A program made the position numbers and the translations under genes. Positions 9,936 through 18,745 of a stretch of 64,000 nucleotides of DNA are shown one piece after another. Source of the stretch: Lentzea xinjiangensis (GTDB lineage Bacteria; Actinomycetota; Actinomycetes; Mycobacteriales; Pseudonocardiaceae); the NCBI RefSeq assembly GCF_900110955.1, contig NZ_FOFR01000008.1, positions 1 to 64,000 on the forward strand. Direction: 5' to 3'. A model generated the notes under the pieces. It was given only the letters and a program-made list of their open reading frames with translations, searched no databases and was not told the DNA's origin. The number at the start of each line of letters is the position of its first letter. The first letter of the stretch is position 1.

Positions 9936-11209
9936 CACCGGACGGCGCACGCCGAACCGTTGAGCGAGAAGGACGTCGGGTTGGCCGGTGCGGCCGATGT
10001 CGTCGTCGCGTTGAACCCGAACGACGCGGTGCCGCCGGGTGCCAGGTCCGCGTTGTACGACACGCCCTTCGCGGTGGCCTTCCCGTCCGCGACCGTGATG
10101 GTCGACGACCAGGCCTGCGTGAGCTGCTGGCCTGCCGGGAAGTCCCACACGAGCTGCCACGCGCGGATCGCTTCGGTGCCGCTGTTGGACACCGTCACGT
10201 TCGCGGTGAAGCCCCCGCTCCACGTGCTCGGCCGCGCGTAGGTCACGGTGCAGGAACCACCGGCACCGCCGCCGTCGGTGGTTCTGACCGCGACGCCCGG
10301 CGACGCTGTGGAAGCGTTGCCCGCGGCATCCGTCGCGACCACGGTGAAGGAGTAGTCGGTGTTCGGGCTCAGCCCGCTCACCGTCACCGAGTTCGTGGCC
10401 GAGGTGGCGACGACCTGGTCACCGCGGTAGACGCGGTAGGAGGTCACGCCCTGGTCGTCCGTCGAGGCCGGCCACTCGAGCCGCACCGAGCTGCTGGTGA
10501 CAGCGGACGCGACCGGCGTGCCGGGCGTCGACGGCGGACGGGTGTCCGGCGTACCGGTGCCACCGCCGAAGACGACGTCCGAGCAGCTGTAGAACGCCTC
10601 GGGGCTGTCCGAGCGCTGCCACAGCGAGTAGATGATGTGCCGGCCCGTCTTGTTGGGCAACCGGGCCTGCCACGCGTACTCACCGTTGGCCAGCGGCGGG
10701 TTCGTCACCTTGTCGAACGGCACGGACTCGAGGTCCGACCACTTGAGCGGCTTCGTCGGGTCGTAGCCGTCCTTGGTGACGTACTGCTCCCAGGTGCCGG
10801 GGTGCGGCGCCCACGCGTTGTACCGGAACGTCACCGTGGAGTTCGCCTGCACCTGCGTCGCGGGCCAGTCGGCACGGGCGAGGTTGTAGGCGGCGAACTT
10901 CGTGGTGGGTCCGCACAGGCTGCCGTCGGGCACGATCTCCCGGTGGCGTCCGGCGGCGTTGCTGATCAGGTTGCCGAACCAGTCCCACAACGGCTGCTTC
11001 CCGCCCTGCGCGACGGCCGCGACACACGCCGGGTTGGTGGGGTTGAGGTCACCGCCACCGCCGCCGGCTCGGCCGTCCTCGTAGCAGAGGTAGGTGCGGC
11101 TACCGGGCCAGACCATCGACCCGTGCGCGACCGCCGTGCCACCGGTGTGCACGAGGACCGCACCGGTCGTCGCGGCGACGAGCACGAGTGCTGCCAGGCG
11201 TTTTCTCAT
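9935..11209 (-). CDS. AA10 lytic polysaccharide monooxygenase with FnIII and CBM2
   Basis: Copper enzyme that oxidatively cuts crystalline cellulose outside the cell. The signal peptide ends ...TAVA and the mature protein begins HGSMVWPGSRTYLCYEDG, giving His1 of the copper histidine brace; the second His is in NAWAPHPGTWEQYVT and the axial Phe in EAFYSCSDVVF. This pattern matches cellulose-active (CelS2/LPMO10B-like) rather than chitin-active members. The catalytic domain spans mature residues 1 to about 200, then FnIII (PSTPGTPVASAV to VAVRTTDGG) and CBM2 (GSCTVTYARPSTWSGG to SACAVR). ATG 11209 follows GGAG of gtgaggagtagcgag. Only 11 bases separate it from the GH48 stop, so the pair is cotranscribed. 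Confidence 0.95.
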   Translation of the reverse strand: MRKRLAALVLVAATTGAVLVHTGGTAVAHGSMVWPGSRTYLCYEDGRAGGGGGDLNPTNPACVAAVAQGGKQPLWDWFGNLISNAAGRHREIVPDGSLCGPTTKFAAYNLARADWPATQVQANSTVTFRYNAWAPHPGTWEQYVTKDGYDPTKPLKWSDLESVPFDKVTNPPLANGEYAWQARLPNKTGRHIIYSLWQRSDSPEAFYSCSDVVFGGGTGTPDTRPPSTPGTPVASAVTSSSVRLEWPASTDDQGVTSYRVYRGDQVVATSATNSVTVSGLSPNTDYSFTVVATDAAGNASTASPGVAVRTTDGGGAGGSCTVTYARPSTWSGGFTANVTVSNSGTEAIRAWQLVWDFPAGQQLTQAWSSTITVADGKATAKGVSYNADLAPGGTASFGFNATTTSAAPANPTSFSLNGSACAVR

Positions 11210-11220
11210 CTCGCTACTCC

Positions 11221-14097
11221 TCACCCGTAGAGCTCTGCGTGCAGGGCGAACGCGGTGGCGATCTCGGCCTGCGCCCAGAAGCGGTGGTAGGTGAACGTGG
11301 GTGCCGGTCCGCCGTCCAGGTAGGCCTGGACCTTCGGCCACTGCGGGTCGTTGCGGAACATGGACCGCATCGACAGGAACGACGAGCCCTGCCCGATCTG
11401 GTCGCCGTTCGGCATCTTGCCGGTCCAGCCCGGCGGCACGTACGGGCCTTCGCCGTTCGCGGCGTTGTAGACGTCGTCGAACCGGTTGTAGTCCGTGCGG
11501 GTCTCCGGCGTCGTGATGCCGAGGCTGTCCTGGTGCGCGAGCAACCCGGTCAGCAGTGCCTCACCCGTGGCCTTGGCCTGGGCGTTGCCCGACTTCGCCG
11601 CGTAGTTCAGCAGCACCTTGGCGTACGACGCGGCCACACCGACGTCCTGGCTGTGGTTGAGCACGCGCACCCGCAGGTTCGCGTTCGCGCCGGGGTTGGT
11701 GGCGTTCCACGTGTCCGGGGCTCCGGTCCACTCGAGGTCCGAGGGGATCCGGAAGTCCGTGCCGGTCGTGGTGTTCGCGATCGCCCACGGCACCCACTTG
11801 TCGAGGATCTTCTTGGCGCGCGCGTCACCGGTCATCTGGTACAGCGCCGCCGTGCGCTCGATGCCCCACACCTGGAAGCCGAACCACCGGTTGCTCGGCG
11901 GGTCGCGCCACACCGGGTGGGCGTCGTAGTACATGCCGTAGAACGTCGGCGTGCCCGCGGGAGGCGAGGCGTACTGGCCCTCCCAGCTGTTCGTGACACC
12001 GCCGGCCAGACCGCCGTCGGCCGACTGCAGCCACTGCAGCATCTCGAGCTGGCGGTCGAGGCTCGTCGCCCAGTCCTGCTGCCCGGTGGCGGACAACGGC
12101 TTGAGCGCGGGCACCTTCGACAACGCGTACGCCGCCAACGGGTTCTGGTAACCCTGGTGCGAGGCACCGTCACCGATGCGCCACGCCCAACCGGCGGACG
12201 TGTCGGTCGCACCGCCCCACGCGTAGTACCAGGACATCAGGTAGTGCGCGCTGTTCTTGCCGGTCGCGCCGGGGCACGACGAGGGGCTGTTGCAGTTGCC
12301 GATGCGCTTGAAGTACTTGTCGAACATGGCGTACCGCAGGTAGTCGCCCATCTTCGCGGACTTGCCGATCTCGCTGGCGATGTCCCCGGCCTTGCCCTGG
12401 GCCGTGGCCCACTGCTGGGCGAGCAGTGCCACCTGCACCACGCGGGCGTCCGCGTCCGGTGCGTTGGTGTACTTCCACTGCTTGGCGTAGGACGAGTCCT
12501 TGGTGAACAGGTCCAGGAAGCCGTTGGGGCCACCGTGCTTGAAGGTGTCGCACGAGGGCTGCGGGATCGTCTCCCACACCGACTCCGACGAGCCGCGCTG
12601 GTAGGTGTTGATGTACGCGGGAGCCGTCGTGCCGTCACCGCACCGGCCGAAGCCGTAGGTGTTGTCGACGTCGATCAGCCAGTGCATGCCGTAGACGTCC
12701 GACGTGCCGTACGCGGACTTCAGCTCTCCCGCGATCGGGTCCTGGCCCACCGGAACGGTGCCGTCCAGCGTCGACGGGTAGGCGTCCATCCTGGGGTGCT
12801 CGGGCGCGTAGGTCGCCGGCTTCGACGGGTCGTACTTGTCGTTGGTCGGCTGGTCGGCCTTCGCCGGGATGATGTACTTCTCCATCGACGCGAACGCGGA
12901 CTTGAACGGCGCCCAGTCACCGGTGACGCGGCCGTAGCTCGCCTCCAGCCACAGGTAGTAGCTGAACGCCTCGGACGTGGTCTGGTGACCGTGGTCCGGT
13001 GCCTCCACCATCAGCGTCTCGACCGAGTGGTACGGCACGAGCAGGTCGCCGAACTTGCGGAAGTAGCCGCTCGCCGGGTCCTTGATCTTGTTGTACTGGT
13101 CGAGGAACGCCTTGTTGAAGTCCGAGGTGGACGGGTCGAGCTCCTTGACCGTCACGGTCGCCGGGTTGTGGCCGGAGGCCGACGCGGTGAACGTCGCGGT
13201 CCCGAGCTCACCGCCGTTGCCCGCCGACGTCACCGTCACCGTCTGCTTCGCGGTGCCGGAGAGCGTGAACGTCGCCGGGGTCGCCGTCAGGTCCGCGCTG
13301 CCGCTGCGCGCGATCGTGACGGTGACGGGCTGGCTCGGTGCCGTGGCGAGCGAGACGTCGAACGTCGCCGTCTGGCCCTGCTTGACCGACACCGTGCTCG
13401 GTGACGCCAGGACCGCGGGTCCGGACAGCACCTTGACCGCCGCCGGCGCCGAGGTCGTGACAGCCCCGCGGTTGTCCGTGGCCCGCGCCGTGATGCTGTG
13501 GTCACCGGCCGGTGCCGACGTCCACGTGCCGCTGAACGGCGCGCTGGTGTCCGTCGCGATGAGCTGGTCGCCGGCGTAGAAGTCGACCTTCGCCACCGTG
13601 CCGTCGCTGTCCTGCGCGGCCGCCTCCAGCGGGATCTGCGCGGGAAGGGTGTAGGTGCCGCCGCTGGTGGGCGCGGTCAGCGCCACGGACGGTGCCTGGT
13701 TGGGACCGGTGCAGGACACGCCGTTCACGGCGAAGTCCGTCGGTGGCCGGTTCGTCGAGCCCTTGGTGCCGTTGAACCCGACCTGCGCCGTGCCACCCGA
13801 GGGCAGCGCACGCGCCCAGTCGGGGTTGGTCACGGTCACGACGGCGCCGTTCTGCGTGAAGCCGCCGTTCCAGCCCTGGCTGACGCGTTGCCCGTCGGGG
13901 AACGTCCAGGTCAGGTTCCAGCCGTTCAGCGCATCGCCGTCGTTGCGGATCGACACAGCAGCGCCGAATCCGTTGTTCCACTCGTTGGTGACCTGATAGG
14001 TGACGGTGCAGGCCGCCGCGGCAGGTGCCGCCACGGCGGGTACCCCGCCGGTCAGCACCACCGCCACGACCGTCAACGCCAGTGTTCGTCGAGTCAT
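11221..14097 (-). CDS. GH48 reducing-end cellobiohydrolase with CBM2 and two Ig-like domains
   Basis: Key processive exocellulase of bacterial cellulose systems. Order over 958 residues: signal (to about 28), CBM2 (CTVTYQVTNEWNNGFG to GVSCTGPN), an Ig-like module (PSVALTAPTSGGTYTLP to TTSAPAAVKV), a second beta-sandwich (VSVKQGQTATFDVSL to HNPATVTV), then about 640 residues of GH48. Family marks: FNKAFLDQYNKIKDPASGYF, the acid Glu in HQTTSEAFSYYLWLEA and MHWLIDVDNTYGFG. ATG 14097 has GAGAGGGCGGC just before it. It is the first gene of the GH48-AA10-unknown-GH6 operon, with CebR-type boxes at 14118 and 14280. A genome normally has a single GH48, so this is probably the main one. Confidence 0.95.
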   Translation of the reverse strand: MTRRTLALTVVAVVLTGGVPAVAAPAAAACTVTYQVTNEWNNGFGAAVSIRNDGDALNGWNLTWTFPDGQRVSQGWNGGFTQNGAVVTVTNPDWARALPSGGTAQVGFNGTKGSTNRPPTDFAVNGVSCTGPNQAPSVALTAPTSGGTYTLPAQIPLEAAAQDSDGTVAKVDFYAGDQLIATDTSAPFSGTWTSAPAGDHSITARATDNRGAVTTSAPAAVKVLSGPAVLASPSTVSVKQGQTATFDVSLATAPSQPVTVTIARSGSADLTATPATFTLSGTAKQTVTVTSAGNGGELGTATFTASASGHNPATVTVKELDPSTSDFNKAFLDQYNKIKDPASGYFRKFGDLLVPYHSVETLMVEAPDHGHQTTSEAFSYYLWLEASYGRVTGDWAPFKSAFASMEKYIIPAKADQPTNDKYDPSKPATYAPEHPRMDAYPSTLDGTVPVGQDPIAGELKSAYGTSDVYGMHWLIDVDNTYGFGRCGDGTTAPAYINTYQRGSSESVWETIPQPSCDTFKHGGPNGFLDLFTKDSSYAKQWKYTNAPDADARVVQVALLAQQWATAQGKAGDIASEIGKSAKMGDYLRYAMFDKYFKRIGNCNSPSSCPGATGKNSAHYLMSWYYAWGGATDTSAGWAWRIGDGASHQGYQNPLAAYALSKVPALKPLSATGQQDWATSLDRQLEMLQWLQSADGGLAGGVTNSWEGQYASPPAGTPTFYGMYYDAHPVWRDPPSNRWFGFQVWGIERTAALYQMTGDARAKKILDKWVPWAIANTTTGTDFRIPSDLEWTGAPDTWNATNPGANANLRVRVLNHSQDVGVAASYAKVLLNYAAKSGNAQAKATGEALLTGLLAHQDSLGITTPETRTDYNRFDDVYNAANGEGPYVPPGWTGKMPNGDQIGQGSSFLSMRSMFRNDPQWPKVQAYLDGGPAPTFTYHRFWAQAEIATAFALHAELYG

Positions 14098-14117
14098 GCC
14101 GCCGCCCTCTCGACAAC

Positions 14118-14131
14118 TGGGAGCGCTCCCA
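14118..14131. promoter_or_regulatory. CebR box, perfect TGGGAGCGCTCCCA
   Basis: 14-base perfect palindrome identical to the published Streptomyces CebR operator, 20 bases upstream of the GH48 start. CebR represses cellulase genes until cello-oligosaccharides bind it; the cebR gene itself is not in this window. Confidence 0.9.
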
Positions 14132-14279
14132 GAGTTCACAGCACTGTAACGCGGGCCACATCCGCCAACCGGCCCCAGGTGCAGCGACTCTTGAACTGAA
14201 CGGCGGCGCAGATTCGGCCATGTGGCTCCATGAGCACTCGTCTTCCAGTTCCTCTTACTGCTCTCTTCGAGTGGAATTC

Positions 14280-14293
14280 TGGGAGCGGTCCCA
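14280..14293. promoter_or_regulatory. Second CebR box, TGGGAGCGGTCCCA
   Basis: One base pair off the perfect palindrome, 162 bases before its partner at 14118. Two boxes this far apart could allow looping repression of the GH48 operon. Confidence 0.75.
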
Positions 14294-14340
14294 GACGGCG
14301 ACGGGGGCGTCCCGGCCACCCGGGACGCCCCCTGGGCACG

Positions 14341-15273
14341 TCAGCCGCGACCGGCTCCCGCACCGGCCGTGACCACGCTCTTCACGCTGCTCGCGCTGTC
14401 GAGCGGGTACGAGTAGGGCAGGCTCTTCACCGAGCCGCCCTGGTCACCCGTTCCCGAGTTGACGAAGTGGTTGTTGCGCGCCACGAGCGACCCACCGGGC
14501 GAACTGCCCTCACCCCGGTGGAACGGGTCCTCGGTGTTCTCGAAGTAGTTGCCTTCGACGAGGACGCCGGCCTCGACGGTCGACGCGACGCCGTAGTCGG
14601 TCACACCGCCGTAATAGTTGTTGTAGACGTGCACCGGGTTGCCGAAGCGCACCCGCGGGTGGCGCTGCTGCGTGCCGTCGAACCAGTTGTGGTGGTAGGT
14701 CACCCGGAGCTTGCCGCGGTCCTCCGAGCCGTTGCCGTCGCTGTGGCCCAGCAGCATCGTCTTGTTGTGACTGGTGAACTTGTTCCAGGACACCGTGACG
14801 TAGTCGGAGGCCCGCTTGACGTCGACAGCGCCGTCATAACCGTTGGAGAAGGTGTTGTGGTCGATCCAGACGCGGGTCGAGTACTGGACGTTGACCGCGT
14901 CGTCACCCCAGCTCCGGAAGTTCAGGTTTCGCACGATCACGTTCGAGGCGTTGGAGATGTTGAGACCCTGACCGGTGATCGCCGAGCTCGAGCCGACTCC
15001 CTCGATGGTCTTGTTCGAGGCGACCTTCGTCATGCTCGACAGCGAGATCGTGCCGGACACCCGCACCACGGCGGGACTCGACGACCCCACGGCCGCGACG
15101 AACGCGGACGCGGTGGTGACGGTGACCGGCGCGGCGCTGCCGCCACCGGTCGTGCCACCGCCCTGGGTGGCCCAGCCGACCAGCCCGAACGGTGCGGCGG
15201 TCGCCGGGGGAACGGACACCGCGCCGAGAACCAGCGCGACGGCGGAAATCAATGCTGCGCGTTTTGGAATCAT
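14341..15273 (-). CDS. Secreted pectate lyase, PL1
   Basis: Calcium-dependent beta-elimination of polygalacturonate outside the cell. Signal peptide to about residue 27 (VPPATAA), then a right-handed beta-helix with the PL1 marks VWIDHNTFS, DYVTVSWNKF, YHHNWFDGTQQRHPRVRFG (the RHPR region holds the catalytic Arg) and VHVYNNYY. At 310 residues it is a single-domain lyase without a binding module. ATG 15273 is placed by GGGAG seven bases before it. Upstream is a TTCGANTCGAA palindrome shared with the pectin operon at 21.9 kb, so both are probably induced together. Confidence 0.95.
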   Translation of the reverse strand: MIPKRAALISAVALVLGAVSVPPATAAPFGLVGWATQGGGTTGGGSAAPVTVTTASAFVAAVGSSSPAVVRVSGTISLSSMTKVASNKTIEGVGSSSAITGQGLNISNASNVIVRNLNFRSWGDDAVNVQYSTRVWIDHNTFSNGYDGAVDVKRASDYVTVSWNKFTSHNKTMLLGHSDGNGSEDRGKLRVTYHHNWFDGTQQRHPRVRFGNPVHVYNNYYGGVTDYGVASTVEAGVLVEGNYFENTEDPFHRGEGSSPGGSLVARNNHFVNSGTGDQGGSVKSLPYSYPLDSASSVKSVVTAGAGAGRG

Positions 15274-15353
15274 TCAACGCTCCCAAAATGAGTGAGCGAC
15301 GGTAGAACTCACACAACCAGCCGGGAACACCGGGGTCAACCAATTCGAAGATA

Positions 15354-15364
15354 TTCGACTCGAA
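15354..15364. promoter_or_regulatory. Palindrome TTCGACTCGAA upstream of pectate lyase
   Basis: AT-rich 11-base palindrome in a GC-rich genome, 81 bases before the PL1 start, next to further TTCGA elements (15343-15348, 15360-15371). The same site occurs at 21935 and 55527. Probable operator of an unidentified regulator. Confidence 0.5.
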
Positions 15365-15413
15365 GGTTCGATATCGATCGACAGAAATTCTCAGCCGGGT
15401 TTCCCGCCGAAAG

Positions 15414-15444
15414 ATAAAGCCCCGGCACCCGGCCGGGGCTTTAT
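15414..15444 (-). terminator. Terminator hairpin of the pectin operon
   Basis: Twelve-base perfect stem (ATAAAGCCCCGG/CCGGGGCTTTAT) with a 7-base loop. It starts at the stop codon of the enolase-superfamily gene, and its lower arm ends in T-rich sequence when read leftward. Confidence 0.85.
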
Positions 15445-16589
15445 CACCACACTTCAAGAGTGTGAACTCCGATGTGCTCCAAATTCCAGTCGTCACCGAT
15501 TCCGGGTATCACCGGCAGCGCCACGTCCCCGTTCTCGTCCAGCGGGTCGACAATGGTGTTGCGGTGGGGCGGGACCCGGTCGAAGTCGACGTGCGGGTGC
15601 AGCAGGCCCCGCTCGTACCACCGCCCGGCGTCGGTCGCGCCGAGCACGGTGAGGCTCGCCGACCCGTTGCCGTGGATCTCGCAGTCGACGTTGAACGACT
15701 CCGCGAGGTGCACCGCCTTGAGCACCGGCGTGATGCCGCCGCTGCCCGCCGGGCCGGCCCGCAGGACGTCGCACGCACCCGTGCTGATCCACTCGGCACG
15801 CGTCAGGTGCTTGCCCCACGCCACCTCCGGGCCGATCACCGGGATGTCGAGCTGATCGGCGAGCCACCGGTACGAGCTGACCGAGGCCTCCTCCATCGGC
15901 TCCTCGAACCAGTAGAAGCCCAGCTCCTGCAACGCCCTGCCGAGCCGCAGCGCCTCGGTCCGCGAGTACCAGTGGCTCGCGTCGAGCATCAGCTCGACGT
16001 CCGGCCCCACCGCCTCCCGCACCGCGCGGCACGCCTCGACGTCGCGGGAGACGCTCGGCGCGCCGGGCACCGGGGGCATCCACGTGTGCAGCTTGATCGC
16101 CCGGTAGCCCACCGCCACGAGGTGCTTCGCGAAGTCCGCGTAGTCGCCCGGCGTCGCGAGACCCGCGGTGTCACCGCACATCGTGCTGGCGTACGCGGGA
16201 ACCTTGTCCCTGGCACCCCCGGCGAGCTTCCACGCGGGCAGGCCGGCCTTGCGCGCGACCAGGTCCCACAACGCGGTGTCGACGAACCCCAGCGCGCGGT
16301 CGGTGAACCCGCCGTGCGCACCGCGCTGCCGTCGCGCGAGCAGCCGCCACAGGCGTTCGCGGTCCCACGGGTCCTGACCGAGCAGCACCGGCCGCACGTG
16401 CTTGTCGAGCACCGCCGGCCGGAGCTGGTCCGGCTGGACCTGGCAGTACCCCGTGACGCCGTCGGTGTCGGTGACCTCCAGCAGCGCCTCGGTCACCTCG
16501 TGCTCCGGCGCCGGGTGCCGGTGGCCCTCGGCGTCGACCGAGGTGCACGCCGTGGTCGTGAACGTGCGCACCGCGACCCGTTCGATCAC
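15444..16589 (-). CDS. Enolase-superfamily (mandelate racemase/muconate lactonizing type) sugar-acid enzyme
   Basis: Mg-dependent enzyme that abstracts the proton next to a carboxylate, probably a sugar-acid dehydratase or racemase. Seen: capping domain with GFVDTALWDLVARKAGLP; barrel residues IKLHTW (KxH base motif), three metal ligands in ELMLDASHWYS, WFEEPME and IGPEVAWG, and a late His in CEIHGNGSASL. At 381 residues it is normal for the mandelate-racemase subgroup. GTG 16589 overlaps the binding-protein stop by four bases. It closes an operon of PL1-CE8 fusion plus importer, so its substrate is likely a galacturonate-derived acid or oligomer end; the exact reaction is open. Confidence 0.85.
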   Translation of the reverse strand: MIERVAVRTFTTTACTSVDAEGHRHPAPEHEVTEALLEVTDTDGVTGYCQVQPDQLRPAVLDKHVRPVLLGQDPWDRERLWRLLARRQRGAHGGFTDRALGFVDTALWDLVARKAGLPAWKLAGGARDKVPAYASTMCGDTAGLATPGDYADFAKHLVAVGYRAIKLHTWMPPVPGAPSVSRDVEACRAVREAVGPDVELMLDASHWYSRTEALRLGRALQELGFYWFEEPMEEASVSSYRWLADQLDIPVIGPEVAWGKHLTRAEWISTGACDVLRAGPAGSGGITPVLKAVHLAESFNVDCEIHGNGSASLTVLGATDAGRWYERGLLHPHVDFDRVPPHRNTIVDPLDENGDVALPVIPGIGDDWNLEHIGVHTLEVW

Positions 16590-17854
16590 TTCCGCTTCTC
16601 CCAGTCCTGCTGGGCGGTCGTGAGCTTGGCCGCGAGCTGGTCGAGGAACTCCTGCGCGGACATCTGCCCCAGCAGCACCTTCTGGTACAGCGGTTCGGTG
16701 TCGGTCTTGGTGATCGAGGAGTACTCCGGCAGGTAGACCGGCGCGGGCACGAGCACGGTGGCCGGGTCCTCCAGCACCCCGAGCGCCATCTTCACCGCGG
16801 GATTGTTCTGAATCCACTCGGCGCCGCGCACCTCGGTGTTGGCCGGAATCTGCCCGACCTTCTCGTTCCAATAGCCGTTGCTCTCCGCCGACGTCAGGAA
16901 CTCGACGAACTTCCACGCCGCTTCCTGGTTCTTGCCGCCCTTGAACACCGCGAACCCGTCGGTCGGGTTCGGCACCACCGTGCGTTTGCCGGACGGCCCC
17001 TTCGGCAACGGCATGGCACTGACGCGTTCCGGCCCGAGAGCCTTCATCACGTCCGCCGTCGAACCGAGGTTGTGGTGCATCATCGCCACCGTGCCGCCGG
17101 TGAACTGGGCGACCATCTGCGTGTAGCTGTTGTTCACGTCCGCCTCGGGCGTGGCCTTCTTGTACATCTCCGCGACCTTGCGCACGAGCTCGGCGTTGCG
17201 CGGGTCGGCGACCGTGCTCCTGCCGCCGTCGTAGAACTTGTCGATGCCCGAGTAGGAGTACGCCTCGGAGAGGAGCTGGAACACCGACCCCGCGCCGCCG
17301 CGGATGGTGAAGCCGTACTGGTTCTCGGCCGGCCTGGTCAGCTTGGTCGCCGCCGCGACCAGGTCGTCCCACGTGGCGGGCTCCGCGATCTGGTTCTCGG
17401 CGAACCGGTCCGACCGGTACCAGATCACGTCCATGTTGCCCGACGCGGGCACGGCGTAGAGCTTGCCGTCGGGCGCGGTCTGCCGCACGGTCTCCAGCAG
17501 CCCCGGCAACAGCTTGCCCTTGAGCGGACCGCTGTCCAGCCGGTCGTCGGCGGGCTCGAGCGCCCCCTGGCCCACCAGGTGCGCGAGGTAGGACGTGGTG
17601 ACGCCGCCGACGTCCGGGGTCGACCCGCCGGCGATGGCCGTGTCGTACTTCTGCTGCACCGACGAGCTCGGGATGCCCACGTACTCGACCTTGACGTCGG
17701 GGTTCGCCGCCTCGAACCGCTTGATCAGCTCCTGGTAGATGGGCGTGCGGCCGGGGCCGCCGTTGTTGTCCCAGAACGTGATCGTCGTCGGGCCGCCCTG
17801 ACCGGCCGAACAGCCGCCCAGCACGAGTGCGAGCGCGACCAGCAGTCGTTTCAT
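16586..17854 (-). CDS. Sugar ABC transporter substrate-binding lipoprotein (pectin operon)
   Basis: Family-1 extracellular solute-binding protein (SBP_bac_1). A short signal ends in the lipobox LGGC, with the lipidated Cys at about residue 15, followed by TTITFWDNNGGPGRTPIYQELIKRFEAANPDVKV and typical inner patterns (DVIWYRSDRF, NGYWNEKVG). It hands oligosaccharide to the two permeases encoded upstream. ATG 17854 sits 9 bases behind the permease stop, and its own stop overlaps the next gene. Substrate by context: oligogalacturonides or other pectin fragments. No ATPase is encoded beside it. Confidence 0.92.
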   Translation of the reverse strand: MKRLLVALALVLGGCSAGQGGPTTITFWDNNGGPGRTPIYQELIKRFEAANPDVKVEYVGIPSSSVQQKYDTAIAGGSTPDVGGVTTSYLAHLVGQGALEPADDRLDSGPLKGKLLPGLLETVRQTAPDGKLYAVPASGNMDVIWYRSDRFAENQIAEPATWDDLVAAATKLTRPAENQYGFTIRGGAGSVFQLLSEAYSYSGIDKFYDGGRSTVADPRNAELVRKVAEMYKKATPEADVNNSYTQMVAQFTGGTVAMMHHNLGSTADVMKALGPERVSAMPLPKGPSGKRTVVPNPTDGFAVFKGGKNQEAAWKFVEFLTSAESNGYWNEKVGQIPANTEVRGAEWIQNNPAVKMALGVLEDPATVLVPAPVYLPEYSSITKTDTEPLYQKVLLGQMSAQEFLDQLAAKLTTAQQDWEKRK

Positions 17855-17863
17855 CTCACTCCC

Positions 17864-18745
17864 TCATCCCTTGACCGCGCCTGCGCTCAGTCCCTGGACC
17901 AGGAACCGCTGCACCACGGCGAAAACCAGCACGACCGGCACCGCTGCGACGACTCCGCCCGCCGCGAGCGCCCCGAAGTCGGTGTTGAACTCCCCCAGCG
18001 CGTAGCTCAGCCCGACCGGCAGCGTGAACTTGTCCTGCCTGCTCGCGAACATCAGCGCGAACAGGAAGTTGTTCCAGGCGCCGATGAACGCGAACGAGCC
18101 GACGGCGACGAGCGCCGGACGAAGCTGGGGCAGCGTCACCGCGAAGAACGCGCGCAGCCGCGTGCAGCCGTCGACCATCGCGGCCTCTTCCAGCTCGACG
18201 GGGACGTTGCGCACGAACCCGCTCATCAGGATGAGCGCGAGCGGGAGCTGGAACGCGGTGTCCGCGATGATCAAGCCAGTCAGGCTGTTCAGCAGGCCGG
18301 CGCTCTTGAAGATCACGAACAGCGGGATCAGCATCATCGCGCCGGGGATGAACTGCGTGCACAGCAGCGCGAGCAGGAACACCCGCTGGCCGCGGAACTT
18401 GAAACGCGCCAGCGCGTAGCCGCCCATGAGCGCGAACACCGTGACGACCACCAGCGTGCCCAGGGCGATGATCAGGCTGTTCTGGAAGAAGAGACCGAAG
18501 CCGATGCCGTTCCACACGGTGTCGAAGTGCTCGAGCGTGATCGGCCACGGCACGAGCGCCGTCTCCCCCGCCGGGCGGAACGCGAAGACGATCATCCAGT
18601 AGAACGGGATCAGCGTGAACAGCAGGTAGAGCACCAATGGCAGGTGCAGGCGGAAGAACCGGCTCGGGTCGCGGTGCCGGCGGCGCCGGGGCGGTGCCGG
18701 CGGCGGTTCGACCGTCGTCGCCGGGCGGGTGAGTGTCTGGGTCAT
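17864..18745 (-). CDS. Sugar ABC permease, MalG type (pectin operon)
   Basis: Inner-membrane subunit with six predicted helices; a basic Pro/Arg-rich N-terminus (PPPAPPRRRRHRDPSRFF) leads into LHLPLVLYLLFTLIPFYWM. The EAA loop, which docks the ATPase, is seen as ELEEAAMVDGCTRLRAFF. 293 residues, normal for MalG/CUT1. Its ATG (18745) overlaps the MalF stop as ATGA, which decides the start. Confidence 0.93.
   Translation of the reverse strand: MTQTLTRPATTVEPPPAPPRRRRHRDPSRFFRLHLPLVLYLLFTLIPFYWMIVFAFRPAGETALVPWPITLEHFDTVWNGIGFGLFFQNSLIIALGTLVVVTVFALMGGYALARFKFRGQRVFLLALLCTQFIPGAMMLIPLFVIFKSAGLLNSLTGLIIADTAFQLPLALILMSGFVRNVPVELEEAAMVDGCTRLRAFFAVTLPQLRPALVAVGSFAFIGAWNNFLFALMFASRQDKFTLPVGLSYALGEFNTDFGALAAGGVVAAVPVVLVFAVVQRFLVQGLSAGAVKG

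Noticed and set aside
15278-15295. GGGAGCG before pectate lyase as a CebR half box
   Set aside because: Only one half matches, and GGGAG stands at ribosome-site distance from the ATG, which explains it.
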